A stretch of DNA of 64,000 nt from Ruegeria_C sp041537905 (GTDB lineage Bacteria > Pseudomonadota > Alphaproteobacteria > Rhodobacterales > Rhodobacteraceae). Each line of letters starts with the position of its first letter. Positions within the stretch are counted from its first letter, which is position 1. Shown here piece by piece: positions 34,469 through 45,900 of this stretch. The position numbers were made by a program, and so were the translations under genes. The stretch lies in the NCBI RefSeq assembly GCF_041537905.1, contig NZ_JBGRUO010000001.1, forward strand, positions 396,966 through 460,965. Direction: 5' to 3'. A model generated the notes under the pieces. That model saw only the letters and a list, made by a program, of their open reading frames with translations, searched no databases and was not told the origin of the DNA.

Positions 34469-37400
34469 CGCTGGGCAAGCTCCCCAGAACTGCAATCAGA
34501 TCAAAGGTAAAGTCGGTCCCCTGATCCACGCCCAGGCACCCTTCCGCAAAGGCTGCGAACAACTGATTGGCTGTACTGCGCACGGTCGAGAGCGAGACAA
34601 GGGTCGAACCGCTGGTTTCTTCCACCGGTGCCAGTAGAACGAGGTTGCCCCGGTTCACCCAGTACAGCGGATCGCCACCGGGTGGGTTCGGCGTGCCCGC
34701 TTCAAAACTGCGCAGGGTCGAAACAAAGCCCAGATGCGTCGAAAGGTTGTCCGTGCTTGAGGCCAGAAACCCGCCCAGCGTCAGATGCGACATCAGCGCA
34801 TCGTTGACGCCTTCGGCAATACGGTTGCGGCTGAAATTCGCGGTGGCCCCCACGGTCACCACATGGGCCGACATGCGGGGCTGGCGGGCAAAGACGGTGT
34901 CCCCGCTTTTCTTGGTGCCCGGATCCTCGACATTGAGAGAGAACTGGTTGGAGGTGCATTCGACGCTGTCCTGCGTGCATAACGCAACAGAAAATCCCGA
35001 TTGCAGCCCTGTGCCCACATCTGATGGCGATACCCAGCGCAGGGTCACCTGGTTGCGGGAGAACAGAATGCGCCCGCCGGGACCGATGCGCGGTTCGGCC
35101 CCAGGAGGGTCGGTGTCGCGCTGCAAGTAATCGGGTGTTCCGTCGGGCATCAACCACCGGTCTTCGGACGGCTCGCCCGCGGGCAGGTCCGTCGCCTCTG
35201 CCGGTGCGCCCAGATTGGTGATGGCCACGCAGGCGGCTTTGCCCGCCTCTTGCGCTACGGCGTTGCTGCCGTTGGAAAAGAGGTGATTGCCCACCACAGA
35301 CACCGGCCCCGTGGCCCGCGCGGCCAGGGCAGGGCCATTCGGATGATCAACCACGTTGCCTTTGGCACGCAAGGAAAACCCGAACGGATCCGCTTGATTC
35401 TGCGTCTCCGTATTCGAGGCGACACCGGCGAGCGAGACAAAGATGCCAGCGCCGGTCCCATCCGCCGAAGGAATGCCGCCTGACTGTTGCAAGCCGTTGT
35501 TGCGAATGTGGTTATCCTCGATCACGATCCGGTCGCCATAGAGAATTGACACACCCGCAATCGGGTTTGGATCACCTGTACCGTTGTCGCGGATGTCGTT
35601 GCCGATCACGTGGATGCCCTCGCCTTCCACCAGAAATACGCCACTATCCCGTGTGTCGCTGACCGTGAACTGGCCACCAAGTTCCGCCTCGCCCTCATCG
35701 AGCTTCTTGACCTTGGGTGCCGGGGCGAGGTCCCGCAGGCGGTTTGACTGATCCACGCAGTTTCGGATGCGGTTGCGCTGGATGGTGATCCGGTCGGTGG
35801 TAATCAGATCCCCCTGCCCTTCGTCTTCGTCGAGCGGCAGCAGGGTCAGAACCGAGATGCCATTGGCGGACATACCCTCGATCAGGTTGTCCGTAATCCG
35901 AATATCTTCCAGATCGCCCGCAGAACTGGCGTCATAACGTGTCTCCTCAACGGTGACCGGGCGCACCACGGAGAAGCTGGGCGCACACGGGTCCAAAGGG
36001 TTCAAAAGCCCGGTGCCTGCACCAAAGCCTCTTGTCGTTGTTGTGGTGGAGGTTTCGGACGTCCAAACGAGGCTGCCCAATGTGATCCCGTGTCCGACCC
36101 CACCGCGGATCACATTGCGATCAAGATGCATACGCTGACTTCCGCCACCCAGTTGAATCCCGGCCCAGGCCGAGCTGTCGCCCGTATCCGGCAGGCTTTC
36201 GATCCGGCACTCTGAGATCGTTATGTCTTCGCCTTGCGCAAACAGCGCCGCATCATCCGTCAGTGATCCATCAAGCTGCACCTCACACCCCGTCACCACC
36301 ACATTCTGCGCGTTGCGGATATCGATGCCGGACCGGGTCTGCCCGCCTTCGCCCTCGCGTTGATCGGCCAGCACCACGAGCCCGTATAGGTGCTGACCGC
36401 TGAGCACGGTGTCGGCGTCGCCATCGGGTGCGTTGATCTGCACTCCGACCTGCGCCACGGTTTGCAGAGTCACGTCGCGCAGGGTCACGCGCGATCCGGT
36501 GACATAGATCAAGCCCGGGGCCGGGTCTTCAGCAATAGGGCTGCGCATCACGCTTTGAAACCCGCAGCCCTCAAGGATCACGTCGTCACGGTCGATCTGC
36601 ACCTCCTCACTGTACACCCCAGGCAGGAGGCAGACCTTGCCGCCTTCGGCGGGCAGGTTGTCGACTGCAGTCTGGATCGACGTGTAATCGCCAACCGAGG
36701 TGACACCGTCACCCACGCTGTGCGTACAGCACCCATCGCCATCAACCAGCGGGTTGAAACGCGCGCGACAATCCTGCACCGTTTCGACAACCTCGGCATT
36801 TTCCGGCTCACCAGCCTCTGGCGGGCGGAAGGTGATCGTCGACAGCGGCGCAAATAGGCGCTGTGGTCCATGCGGTGGCACACCACCTGCCTGTGTCAGG
36901 TCCCACGGCACCACCGTGCGTGGCGTGTTGGGACGCAAGGTCGCCATCCAGAAATCACGTGTGATCCCGGCCCCCTCAAAGACCGGTTCAATTCCAAGCG
37001 TGTTCAGCAACGTATGCGGACCGGCCGTGTCCAGCAGAACCGGGTCGTCGTCATTCGCCAACCGGTGCCAGAACCGGACAAAGACATAGTCACCATCGGG
37101 GTCATTGTCGTTCGGAAGATAAGCCCGGTTCGGGTGCGCATCGTCCCATTGCCGGGTCAGTGCCGCCAGCGCAGGCAGGTCAGTCGCGTCAAGGCCGAAC
37201 TGGTTTGTATCGGGATCAAACCCTTCGCTTACCCGCAAAAACACCCCCGCATCGGCCACCTTTTCCCCCTGGTCCAGGAGGGCCCCCCACGGCATAACTT
37301 CCACCACCGTGTTGCGAAGCGGCCAGCGGGTGGCATCGCGGGGCAGCGTCAGCATCTCAACGGGGATGGTGCCGTCCTCAGGGGCGTTGATACGCACGCG

Positions 37401-38213
37401 GTATATGCCTGCAGCATTGTCGGTTGCAAAAACATATCGGTCAGACGCGGCCATCATAATGCGCAACGCCGTGTTCTCGGCTCCCAGATACCGACCCGGA
37501 TCGTCGGGCGAGCAGGGTGCACACGGATCCAGCGCCTCACCCGGCACGAGTGTCAAACGTAGCCGCGCTGGGGATTGCAGCTGCGTGCCACTGGCATTGA
37601 ACGTCCCGCCCGTTGACGCCTCTATCCCGTCCCGCACGGCGGTCCAGGACTCTTCGCAACTCAGCCCGTTGTCGACTTCGGCGACTTCGGCATGCGCCAT
37701 GCGTCGCACCCGCGTGGCGGTGTCCACATGTCCCAGCGCAACCTCGTGAAACTCCGCATCCTCGATCGATGTGACCCATTGCTCGGTTGCGCTGAGATAG
37801 ACCAGTTGCGAATGCATCTCGCTGGGATTTGCCAACGGGGCTGAGCCCGAATCCATCTGCAGGAACTCGGATTGGAGTGCCACAACGTCGCCCAGGTGCG
37901 CGTATCGCTGCCCCTCGATATATAGCGCGCCGGGCAAAAGCGTGTAGGGTAACACATCCACTGCAGCTTGCCCGTTATAGGAGACTGGCTGTGGAATGAC
38001 CGCGTCGCCCACCTGCAGGTCCACGGCAAAGCCCTGGTCCGGACTACCGGTCGGGCCGATCAGGTCGCGCAGGACGCGACGCCGATCTTCATCATCCAGT
38101 GCGGCGCCTTCATTGCGGTCCGCGTCCGTGACGACGCGGCCTTGCTGTTCCATCGCATCGACATAATGCTTGCGCGGTTGCAGCAGGAAACGGGAGATGT
38201 CGCTGGCGTTCAT
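34461..38213 (-). CDS. DUF6519-type protein with parallel beta-helix, second copy
   Basis: 1,250 aa from the ATG at 38213 (MNASDISRFLLQPRKHYVDAMEQQGR), GGAGGA eight bases upstream; a longer frame to 38429 only overlaps the previous gene. The N-terminal ~130 residues, with RKHYVDAMEQQGRVVTDADRNE, match the DUF6519 type found in contractile-tail clusters. After a middle domain the protein holds a right-handed beta-helix region (about residues 510-1110) rich in short turns, e.g. VILEGCGFQSVMRSPI, VVTGCEVQLDGS, IVIEDNHIRNNGLQ. Such architecture suits a tail fibre or baseplate appendage for target binding. It overlaps its paralogue upstream by ATGA; sequence identity between the two is low but the layout is the same. 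Confidence 0.78.
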   Translation of the reverse strand: MNASDISRFLLQPRKHYVDAMEQQGRVVTDADRNEGAALDDEDRRRVLRDLIGPTGSPDQGFAVDLQVGDAVIPQPVSYNGQAAVDVLPYTLLPGALYIEGQRYAHLGDVVALQSEFLQMDSGSAPLANPSEMHSQLVYLSATEQWVTSIEDAEFHEVALGHVDTATRVRRMAHAEVAEVDNGLSCEESWTAVRDGIEASTGGTFNASGTQLQSPARLRLTLVPGEALDPCAPCSPDDPGRYLGAENTALRIMMAASDRYVFATDNAAGIYRVRINAPEDGTIPVEMLTLPRDATRWPLRNTVVEVMPWGALLDQGEKVADAGVFLRVSEGFDPDTNQFGLDATDLPALAALTRQWDDAHPNRAYLPNDNDPDGDYVFVRFWHRLANDDDPVLLDTAGPHTLLNTLGIEPVFEGAGITRDFWMATLRPNTPRTVVPWDLTQAGGVPPHGPQRLFAPLSTITFRPPEAGEPENAEVVETVQDCRARFNPLVDGDGCCTHSVGDGVTSVGDYTSIQTAVDNLPAEGGKVCLLPGVYSEEVQIDRDDVILEGCGFQSVMRSPIAEDPAPGLIYVTGSRVTLRDVTLQTVAQVGVQINAPDGDADTVLSGQHLYGLVVLADQREGEGGQTRSGIDIRNAQNVVVTGCEVQLDGSLTDDAALFAQGEDITISECRIESLPDTGDSSAWAGIQLGGGSQRMHLDRNVIRGGVGHGITLGSLVWTSETSTTTTTRGFGAGTGLLNPLDPCAPSFSVVRPVTVEETRYDASSAGDLEDIRITDNLIEGMSANGISVLTLLPLDEDEGQGDLITTDRITIQRNRIRNCVDQSNRLRDLAPAPKVKKLDEGEAELGGQFTVSDTRDSGVFLVEGEGIHVIGNDIRDNGTGDPNPIAGVSILYGDRIVIEDNHIRNNGLQQSGGIPSADGTGAGIFVSLAGVASNTETQNQADPFGFSLRAKGNVVDHPNGPALAARATGPVSVVGNHLFSNGSNAVAQEAGKAACVAITNLGAPAEATDLPAGEPSEDRWLMPDGTPDYLQRDTDPPGAEPRIGPGGRILFSRNQVTLRWVSPSDVGTGLQSGFSVALCTQDSVECTSNQFSLNVEDPGTKKSGDTVFARQPRMSAHVVTVGATANFSRNRIAEGVNDALMSHLTLGGFLASSTDNLSTHLGFVSTLRSFEAGTPNPPGGDPLYWVNRGNLVLLAPVEETSGSTLVSLSTVRSTANQLFAAFAEGCLGVDQGTDFTFDLIAVLGSLPSDG

Positions 38214-41200
38214 GGGCCATTCCTCCGTGTAAACGTGGACAGCCCTCCAACTGGGCTTGGGGTCTGTATCGAACCAAAAACGGCGGTGCAGAATGCGTTG
38301 AGGGCGGGCTGGACTTCCGATGCAAGCGCTTCGCAGCGCTGGGACTGCAGCCGGAACCAATTTAGGTTGCCGCCTTCGGCAAAATAGCGGTCCGCCTGAT
38401 GGTTCTCGCAGCCGAAGATGACGGGGCAATGGGTCAGTTGGTTGTCAAAGCCGGACGTCAAAAACGGCGCTGCGACCGCAAGCGACAGCTGCGTGCTTTC
38501 TACAGTCTCGGCGACCCGGTTGCCGGTTGCTGTGACAGTTGCCCCGATGACCAAGGCATGCGCGAACACCGTTTCGTCTGGCACGTGCGCGCTGAGTTGA
38601 TTGTCAGTGCATGTGACGCTGCCACGGGACAGCACCAGCACCGGAATCGCCGCGCCGTCGCTCTGGGTCCCGGCCAAGCGGGTGGAAATCTGATTGTCGC
38701 AGACCTGCACACCGCCTGTCGCCGCGATGCTTTGCGCAGCACCGGCCAAGAAGGTTTGCAAGCCAATGGGTTGGACCCAGCGATCCGGACTCGGCTCTTG
38801 CGTGGGCAAGTCGATTGCTTCGGCAATGCGGCTGGGATGAACGATGGCGACGGTCGCGGCACCAAACGGGCCGCCGCCAAAACTGTCGGCTGCGGTTTCC
38901 AACGTATTGCCCGAAATGTCGCAAAGCCCGCCTGCGAGTAGCGTAAGAGCTGGTCCAAAGCCACAGGTCACCGAATTTTCAACGACGCGAACGTCCCTGA
39001 TCAGGGTGTCCTGCAACACGACCTCAACCAGATTTTCTTCTGACCGCGCGGTCAGAATGATCCCGCCGGAAAGATCACGGCCTGTGTTAGTGGCACCGGC
39101 ACCCAGGTCGATCTTGTTTTTGCGCAAGACAATGCCCGACCCGAACGCGGCAAATATCCCACATCGTGGGCCGGACACCTCGTTTCGGCTGGGCCCAGAA
39201 ATCTCGTTATCTTCAACTGTGACTTCCTGCGCATCCGAAAAGGTGATCCCGCCGCGGGTGCGGTCTGCGTCTGGCGCACCCGGACCGGCGGCATTGTCGT
39301 GCAGCCGGTTTCCTCGGATTGTTCCGCTTAGGACAAAGGTTTCGCGCCGCATGCACAAGGGGGCGGCGCGGGCGACATCAGAATGCACGACATTCAGGGC
39401 CAGCGCGCCAATACCGCTACCGATACAGCCGGTGATTTCGTTGTCGGCAATGAGCAGATCAGAGATGGGCAGGTCCGGTTCGGGGAAATAGTCCTGCCCT
39501 TCCACGGCGACAACTCCAAGTCGTGCTGTGGGAAACGGATCATCGCCGTCGCCCAGCACTTGTCCGAACCCGGTCCCAGCGCGCGCCAGAACGCTGCCAT
39601 CAATCGCACGCCACGCGACGCTGCCAAGCGTGATGCCTTGACCCAGCGCCCCGCGGATCCGGTTGCCGCGTATCTCAAGCCCGGTGCTGTCGCCCATGAC
39701 GTGAATTCCGCCCCATGCGCGATTTGAGAGTACCCCCTGATGCGTGAATTGATTGCCTTCGAGCAGCACGTCCCCCAACGCGCGTATCTGAACGGCGCTA
39801 TGGGTCGACGCACCTGGTGCAGTTTGGATTTGGCAGCGGCGTATGGAGCTGCTGGCCACATCGATGGCCCGGATCGCGTTCTGCACCGGCGCGCCCTCGC
39901 TCGCTGTGCAACGCAACCTCAGATCCTGAAGAACAAACCCCGTTCCGACCAGTTCCACGGCGACCTGACCCGCAGCCTCGAATGTCAGATTACGCAAGGT
40001 TACACGGCCATCCGCGCTTTCCAATCGGGCGATGGGGGCATCGGTGCTTGAGGCGCGCAGGATCGTTCGCGTGCCGCACCCCTCGATGATGACACTGTCG
40101 CGCCCCCGCAGATCGAAGGCACCGTCAAAGTCGCCTTCCCGGACGCAGATCCGCCCACCTGAGGCGGGCAAGGCATCGATTGCGGCCTGCACGCTCTGGT
40201 ACCGCGCGCCTGCGCCGTCCCCGACCACATGGGTGCAACAGCCCCGGTTCGTGATGGCCGGCAGGTTGGGACGACAATCCTCGATAGCCAGAACTTCATG
40301 GGACTGCCCAAAAAACGAACGCCATTGCACCAGCGCGAGGGGGGCGACCACCTCGACCGGACCATCCGGGGGTTGTCCGCCTTCTGCCATTATGTTCCAG
40401 GGCTGGATTCGGTCCGGTTGCGCCGTGCGCAACGTGGCGCGCCAGTAATCGCCGCGTCGCCCTGAACCACCAAAGACCGGCACGACCCCGGTCCGACCCA
40501 AGGGCAACCCGGCGGCCAGGGGGATGGCCGTGCCTTCACCCGGCCGCTTGCGGTGCCATATCCTCAGATAGACATAGCCGACATCGGCCCCGTTCTCAGC
40601 ATCGCCGGGGTTCAACTCCGCAGCGTTTGGGTGGTTGGCATCCCATTCCAGGGCGACCACCTCCTGTCCGGGCGGTGTGCCCGCTTTGACAGCCTTTTGC
40701 GCGGCTTCCTCTGGCGTCTGCGACGACTTTTTGTTTGCAGCCTGTCCCAGAGCTTGCACCGCCTGTGCATCGAGCTGCACATGGAACGTCCGGTCGAGGG
40801 TGTTGTAGGGCACGTCGACCGAGCCCAAGAGACCGACGCGTTCTGCCACCTTCTCGTTGCTCAGCGGTTGGTCAAAACCTTTGCCTCCGCTGGGTTGTCC
40901 GTTCTCCAAAAGGGCGGACCAGGGTAGCAATTCGACAACGCGGTCGGTTTCCGGTTCGTGAAAGCTGTCTTTTGGTGGCGTCAGCATTTCAACCTGCGCC
41001 CCGCCGCCATCCAGAATGACCTTGGCCCGATAAATCGGCGCGCCCTCATCCGTTGCCCAGACATAGGTGTCGGCGGAGGCTAGCATGACGCGGATGGCCT
41101 GATCCTCACTACCCAGATAGCGCCCGCGCAGCGTCGGATCACAGCCGGGGCAATCGCCGGGCGGCTCGGTGCCGAAAGTCAGTTGCATGCGTGCGTTTGA

Positions 41201-41836
41201 TTCCAGTACACCGGTATCCGCGTGATAGGTCGCCGTCTCACCATTGCCGAGCACTTCGAGCACTTCGTCAAATGCGGTCGCGCAGTTTTCGGCATCGACG
41301 GTGCGTGTTTCGACCCGTCGCATCCGGCGCGATCGCAGCGCCCCGTCCGCACCATGCAACGCCGGCTCCAAAAGCTCGGCGTCTTCGATAGCACTGACGG
41401 GTTGTTCCCAGACACGCAAGACAGACAGCTGGTTTTGCGTGCCGATCTGCGCCAGTGGCGCCGCCGCCGGTCCGATTTGCAGAAACTCCCGCTGGAACAC
41501 CGCCGATGTAGCCTTGGGCTGTTCCACATACCAGCCACCCAGATGCATCGCGCCGGGTTTGAGATCGTAGTCCAGCACAAAAGCCTGCACCAACGCGCCA
41601 AAGCGCACAAGGCGCGACTGAACAACCTGCCCGACAACAAGGTCTGGCATGAAACCTTCATCCCGGCTGCCGCGCAGTCCAACCACATCACGCAACGCGG
41701 CGGTAAAGTCATCCGCGCGGGCAACGCGCCCCTCATTCACATCGCTGTCGAGCAACCGACGCGCCTGTTGGACGCGCGTGCCGACATAGGCCTTCTTGCT
41801 GGCCTTCAAAAGTCGGGTGACGTCCGTGCTGCTCAT
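38210..41836 (-). CDS. DUF6519-type protein with parallel beta-helix, first copy
   Basis: 1,208 aa. N-terminus MSSTDVTRLLKASKKAYVG then VQQARRLLDSDVNEGRVARAD parallels the next gene's DUF6519 start. The middle contains CPGCDPTLRGRYLGSEDQAIRV, also mirrored in the paralogue (CAPCSPDDPGRYLGAENTAL). From about residue 550 on it is a beta-helix: RICVREGDFDGAFDLRGRDS, VIIEGCGTRTILRASS, LEIRGNRIRGALGQGITLGS, VTVEDNEISGPSRNEV. Starts 1 base after the upstream stop. Probably an appendage or fibre protein of the injection system; an enzymatic role on polysaccharide is possible for beta-helices but no catalytic site is evident. Confidence 0.78.
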   Translation of the reverse strand: MSSTDVTRLLKASKKAYVGTRVQQARRLLDSDVNEGRVARADDFTAALRDVVGLRGSRDEGFMPDLVVGQVVQSRLVRFGALVQAFVLDYDLKPGAMHLGGWYVEQPKATSAVFQREFLQIGPAAAPLAQIGTQNQLSVLRVWEQPVSAIEDAELLEPALHGADGALRSRRMRRVETRTVDAENCATAFDEVLEVLGNGETATYHADTGVLESNARMQLTFGTEPPGDCPGCDPTLRGRYLGSEDQAIRVMLASADTYVWATDEGAPIYRAKVILDGGGAQVEMLTPPKDSFHEPETDRVVELLPWSALLENGQPSGGKGFDQPLSNEKVAERVGLLGSVDVPYNTLDRTFHVQLDAQAVQALGQAANKKSSQTPEEAAQKAVKAGTPPGQEVVALEWDANHPNAAELNPGDAENGADVGYVYLRIWHRKRPGEGTAIPLAAGLPLGRTGVVPVFGGSGRRGDYWRATLRTAQPDRIQPWNIMAEGGQPPDGPVEVVAPLALVQWRSFFGQSHEVLAIEDCRPNLPAITNRGCCTHVVGDGAGARYQSVQAAIDALPASGGRICVREGDFDGAFDLRGRDSVIIEGCGTRTILRASSTDAPIARLESADGRVTLRNLTFEAAGQVAVELVGTGFVLQDLRLRCTASEGAPVQNAIRAIDVASSSIRRCQIQTAPGASTHSAVQIRALGDVLLEGNQFTHQGVLSNRAWGGIHVMGDSTGLEIRGNRIRGALGQGITLGSVAWRAIDGSVLARAGTGFGQVLGDGDDPFPTARLGVVAVEGQDYFPEPDLPISDLLIADNEITGCIGSGIGALALNVVHSDVARAAPLCMRRETFVLSGTIRGNRLHDNAAGPGAPDADRTRGGITFSDAQEVTVEDNEISGPSRNEVSGPRCGIFAAFGSGIVLRKNKIDLGAGATNTGRDLSGGIILTARSEENLVEVVLQDTLIRDVRVVENSVTCGFGPALTLLAGGLCDISGNTLETAADSFGGGPFGAATVAIVHPSRIAEAIDLPTQEPSPDRWVQPIGLQTFLAGAAQSIAATGGVQVCDNQISTRLAGTQSDGAAIPVLVLSRGSVTCTDNQLSAHVPDETVFAHALVIGATVTATGNRVAETVESTQLSLAVAAPFLTSGFDNQLTHCPVIFGCENHQADRYFAEGGNLNWFRLQSQRCEALASEVQPALNAFCTAVFGSIQTPSPVGGLSTFTRRNGP

Positions 41837-41837
41837 C

Positions 41838-42974
41838 TCACTGCGCCTCTTCGAGAATGAGCGACAACAGGTGGACTGTGTTGCGCAGGTTGTCTTCGTC
41901 GCGCCGCCAATCTCGTTCGACCGTAAAATGAAGCGGCTCGCCTGCGCGCAGACCCTCTAGGGGTATCTCTACTTCCACCAAGCTACCGGGCGGCACTCCA
42001 TCAAAGCGCAGCTCGACCGGGTCAGCCGCGTTTTGCGGCAGCGTGTTGTCGCGCAGCCCGGAACTGGGGGTGGCAAAGCGCACCTGAATGATCGCCCCCC
42101 CGTCCCTGTCATCATCACCCGGGGCCCTGCAGAATACGAGGCGCAGGCGTGCGCGCTCGGACGGAACGAACGCCCGGAATGCTGGCCGCAAGAAAACACC
42201 GGGGAACGACGCCACGTAGTTTCGGATCATCCCGCGCATATTCGCGCCTTGCTCGATAAACCCAAAAATGGCCGACAGCGGCGGGGCATCTTCGCGCGCG
42301 TAGAGGAAGATGCGGCGATCTTCATTCGTAACGATCCCGTCTAGGCTGCCGATTGTCTTGCCGCCATCGTCGCGATCAAAGTCATCAAGATCGATTTCGG
42401 CCCCGGTCAGTTCGGCATCCATCCCGAAATCATGCCAGACCTGTTCGATCTCGGGCTCGGCTGCGGCGCGCAGAAGCGGGCGCACTTCTGAACTGTCGAG
42501 GCTGCGCCAGTGAAACAGGCGTGAATAACACGCACGCATGCCGCGCATCCTCCCTTCCTCGGGGAGCGCGCGAAAGATGAAGTCGAGCCCCGGTTCGCGG
42601 TCTTCCGCAGCCGGTTCACTGATCAGAAAAAGCCCATAGGCAGCGCCGCGATCCGGCAGGGTTTCGATATCCTCATCAAAGCGCCAGATGGAGGGTGTCT
42701 GGAATTCCGACCGGAATTCCAAAACACCATTCTCCGCGTCATGGCGCCATATGTCCGGTGTCGCTCCGTCAAAGTTCCAGCCCTGTTCTTCAGGAGAAGG
42801 CGCTTCGGCGCGGCGCGCGTCGTATTCCATAACGCGATCACATTTGTCGAACGGGATCGAGGTGAAATTGCAGATGCGAGGCCGACGCAGCAGCGTGTCG
42901 GGCCGCCAGAACCCCTCGCGCCAATAGTCCGGGGCACCGCCAAGATCCGCGTCGCGGGGTCCGAGTACGATCAT
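41838..42974 (-). CDS. Tail-associated protein, paralogue of the tail-I protein's C-terminal module
   Basis: 378-aa protein overlapping the upstream stop (ATGA). Its N-terminus, LGPRDADLGGAPDYWREGFW then IPFDKCDRVMEYDAR, repeats the C-terminal third of the preceding protein, which has LNADLGGAPEFWRDVDWLPD and IPFDKVDYLLEYDAR. Both go on with similar all-beta sequence ending in a strand rich in RNSF/RDNL-type turns. I know no family name. It is likely a structural or adhesive module of the baseplate periphery; function inferred from position only. Confidence 0.68.
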   Translation of the reverse strand: MIVLGPRDADLGGAPDYWREGFWRPDTLLRRPRICNFTSIPFDKCDRVMEYDARRAEAPSPEEQGWNFDGATPDIWRHDAENGVLEFRSEFQTPSIWRFDEDIETLPDRGAAYGLFLISEPAAEDREPGLDFIFRALPEEGRMRGMRACYSRLFHWRSLDSSEVRPLLRAAAEPEIEQVWHDFGMDAELTGAEIDLDDFDRDDGGKTIGSLDGIVTNEDRRIFLYAREDAPPLSAIFGFIEQGANMRGMIRNYVASFPGVFLRPAFRAFVPSERARLRLVFCRAPGDDDRDGGAIIQVRFATPSSGLRDNTLPQNAADPVELRFDGVPPGSLVEVEIPLEGLRAGEPLHFTVERDWRRDEDNLRNTVHLLSLILEEAQ

Positions 42975-45900
42975 GTGTCGCCTCCTTGTGTTGGCAATAG
43001 GCTGGCCGATATCAGGCGCAACGACCCGCGCAAGGTGTCAGCGTCGGCAAAAGAGTTGCGTTCGATCAAAAGCGTGGCCGCGCGCCGGTCGCGCAACCCG
43101 GTCATGCGCAGATCCAGAATGAGAGTGTCGTTGCCTAAGAGGGCCGTAACGGCACCTGCGGTCTGGGTCCCGGCAAGGCCGGTCCGGGTCTGCTGCGGAA
43201 CGTCGCTGTAGCGCACGAGGAATACCGCATCGCCAGGTGTTGTCTGATCTGCGATAAACACAAGCCTGAGGATCGGATCATCACCGGGCACCACAGCCCT
43301 CAACCTGACGCGCACAAAACGACCCGGTGCCGAAAACACCGCGTTGCGCAGCCAAGCCTGCCCGCCCAGTCTGCGATTGAACAGGCCGAACTGCGCCACG
43401 AACGCCGGATCACCCTCCGGGTCCGGTACCGATCCGAAGGCACCTAGGGGCAGGTGATCGATGGCACCGCCAACGCTCAGCAGGGTTTCTTCCGCGAACA
43501 GATCGGCTTGCATCGATAGCCTTTGCCAGACGGATCGCAAATCACCGCGAGCCTCTTGCGTCACTGGCCTGACCGCGCTGCCCCCATCCATCCTTACATA
43601 TTGGAATTGCAGCCCGCCGCCCGTCTCGCGCCAGCCCCCGCGCGTTCCGGTGATTGACGTATCGGTCTGCACGCCGTGGCGCACTTCGAAGAAGCCTCGA
43701 GGCCCATCCACGGCCCGGCCCGCAGCACCGGGAGCCACCACGGCGTAGCAGTGTATCTGCTCGGGCACGCCTCTATCGAGAGGGACAGAAGCCGAGAAGA
43801 ACACGGGGTTGCCAGCAGGCGGTGCCAACATGGCCAATTGCCCGTCTTCGAGCCGGAAGCGGGCCGTGGCAGGGCCGGTTGCACTCCAGCCTTGCGCCTC
43901 GGGTCTGCTGCCCAAGCGCGCGTCGTATTCCAGCAGATAATCCACCTTGTCGAACGGAATCCCCGGGCGCATCGGTGCACTGGGATCGATCTCTCGATTT
44001 GGATCAGGCAGCCAGTCCACATCGCGCCAGAACTCCGGTGCGCCGCCTAAGTCAGCATTGAGCAAGTTGAGCGCCACGAGACCGTCCCTGATTTGGGGGT
44101 CCGGATCGGGATCAGGGTCTGGGTCGGGATCAGGCTCTGGATCATCCGGGCATCGTGTCGGGAGCGGCTGTGGAGGTTGCGGTGGCGGTTCGGGAATGAG
44201 CGCACCCGGGCTGGGTGGTTCGGGCGGCGTTATGTCCGGCGGCGTGACAAAAACCGGCTCGGACTGGAAGGGCGCATCAAGCACCGGATCATCGGCAAAC
44301 AGATATTGCGCCAGCTGACCCACAGGTCCGAATTCATTCACTTTTGCACGAATGCTGGCCAAGCGGATCGGCGTGATCAAATGCGAAAACGCTCCGACTT
44401 CTGACCCGTTTTCCGCGGCCGTTGATAAGGGCAAGGCTAAGGGCGACAATTGGGCATAATGCGCATCGCCAAACCGGCGTGAGTTGAAAAAGCCCGCCGG
44501 GATCGGTCCGACAATGCTGCGAAAGCCTGGCGGCAGGCGGCGGTTCGGGGCATCGAGTGTCGCGCTAAAGCGGAAACACCCATCTTGGTTGTTCACCACG
44601 CGGATCACACCGCGCACCAGACTGTCGGTCGCATCCAGCCGCATTGCCTCCAGATCGCCGAGCACCGTGGCCCCTTCGAGGATCACCCGGCCAAACGGGT
44701 TCGAAATTGCAACACCAGACGAGATTTGGGAGGCATCGACAATCGACTGGCACACCAAGAGCTCATCGACCACGGAAGGATCACCAGCGCCTGCGTCCTC
44801 GACAACAATGGGTCCGGTGATCGCACTTTGAATGACGAGGCGCCGGATACGAGCCGCAACGCGCAGGCGCAGGGCGGGGATAACGGTGCCGTCTGCACGC
44901 GCACCGCCCGGATCGAGCGTGGCAAAAGTGACACTGATCAGGTCGAAATCGAAGTCGCCCGCGTCGGCGCCGGTTGCCCCTTCGAGGGTGAAATCGACCG
45001 GCACGCCTGCGGCCAAAGCACCGTTGGGGTCCTGTGCTGCGTACCACCCGCCGTCGATGGTCAGGACGGAGTCGATACCCGCGGGTTGCAAGGTGGGCGT
45101 TGTCGGTGTGTCACCGGCCACCCGGACAAAGGGGCGACGCTGCGCGCCAACGGTCAAGATCGATGGAGAGGTAAGCGGCGCGGCATTCGAAAATATCAGG
45201 TCGTAACTGCGATTGTCAGTGATGAGCAGCCCGTCATCACCAACCGCACCGCCATTGGGGGCGACGCCGTCCGTTGCCGTGTTGGCTGGGCTTTGATCCA
45301 GCGCGGGACGTGGATAGGGGCCGGCGCCGATCTCGGCCGGAAATCCATAGTAGTATCGGCTGGCCAGTGGCACGAAATCCGCAGGTTCTTCCGACGGAAC
45401 GGAGGCGAAATAGCCTGTCTCGGGGTAGATCAACAGTTGCGCCACTTCGCCCGGCGGGATCGGATGGCGGCGCGGATCGGCAAGGTTGCCGGCAGAGATA
45501 CGCTCGACCGGATAGGGCGCGCTCTGTGCGCTGACTTCGACAGCCATCGGGTAAAGCTGCGCCTTGCCCGTTTCTTCCACGAGCGCCACAGCCAGCAGTG
45601 CAACGTACCAGTCAGGCGGTGTGGCCCCGATGGCTGCGCCGCGATCCGTCAGCCACCGACGCAGCGCCTGTTCGCTGTCAAACTGCTGGCCGATCAGGCT
45701 GTCGAGCGCGACCAGATCGCTTGGTAATGGGGGAACGGCCAAGCCCTCGAGCGACAGGATGGCCGACGCCGTGATGTCATACACCACATGTCCCAAAAGA
45801 CGGCAGCGCATGGGCTGAACGATCTGCCACTCGCGCGGTTCGACGCTGACAAGATTGCCGCGCAGAAAGGCATCCTTTTCGTCCGCAGACCCGCTGTCGC

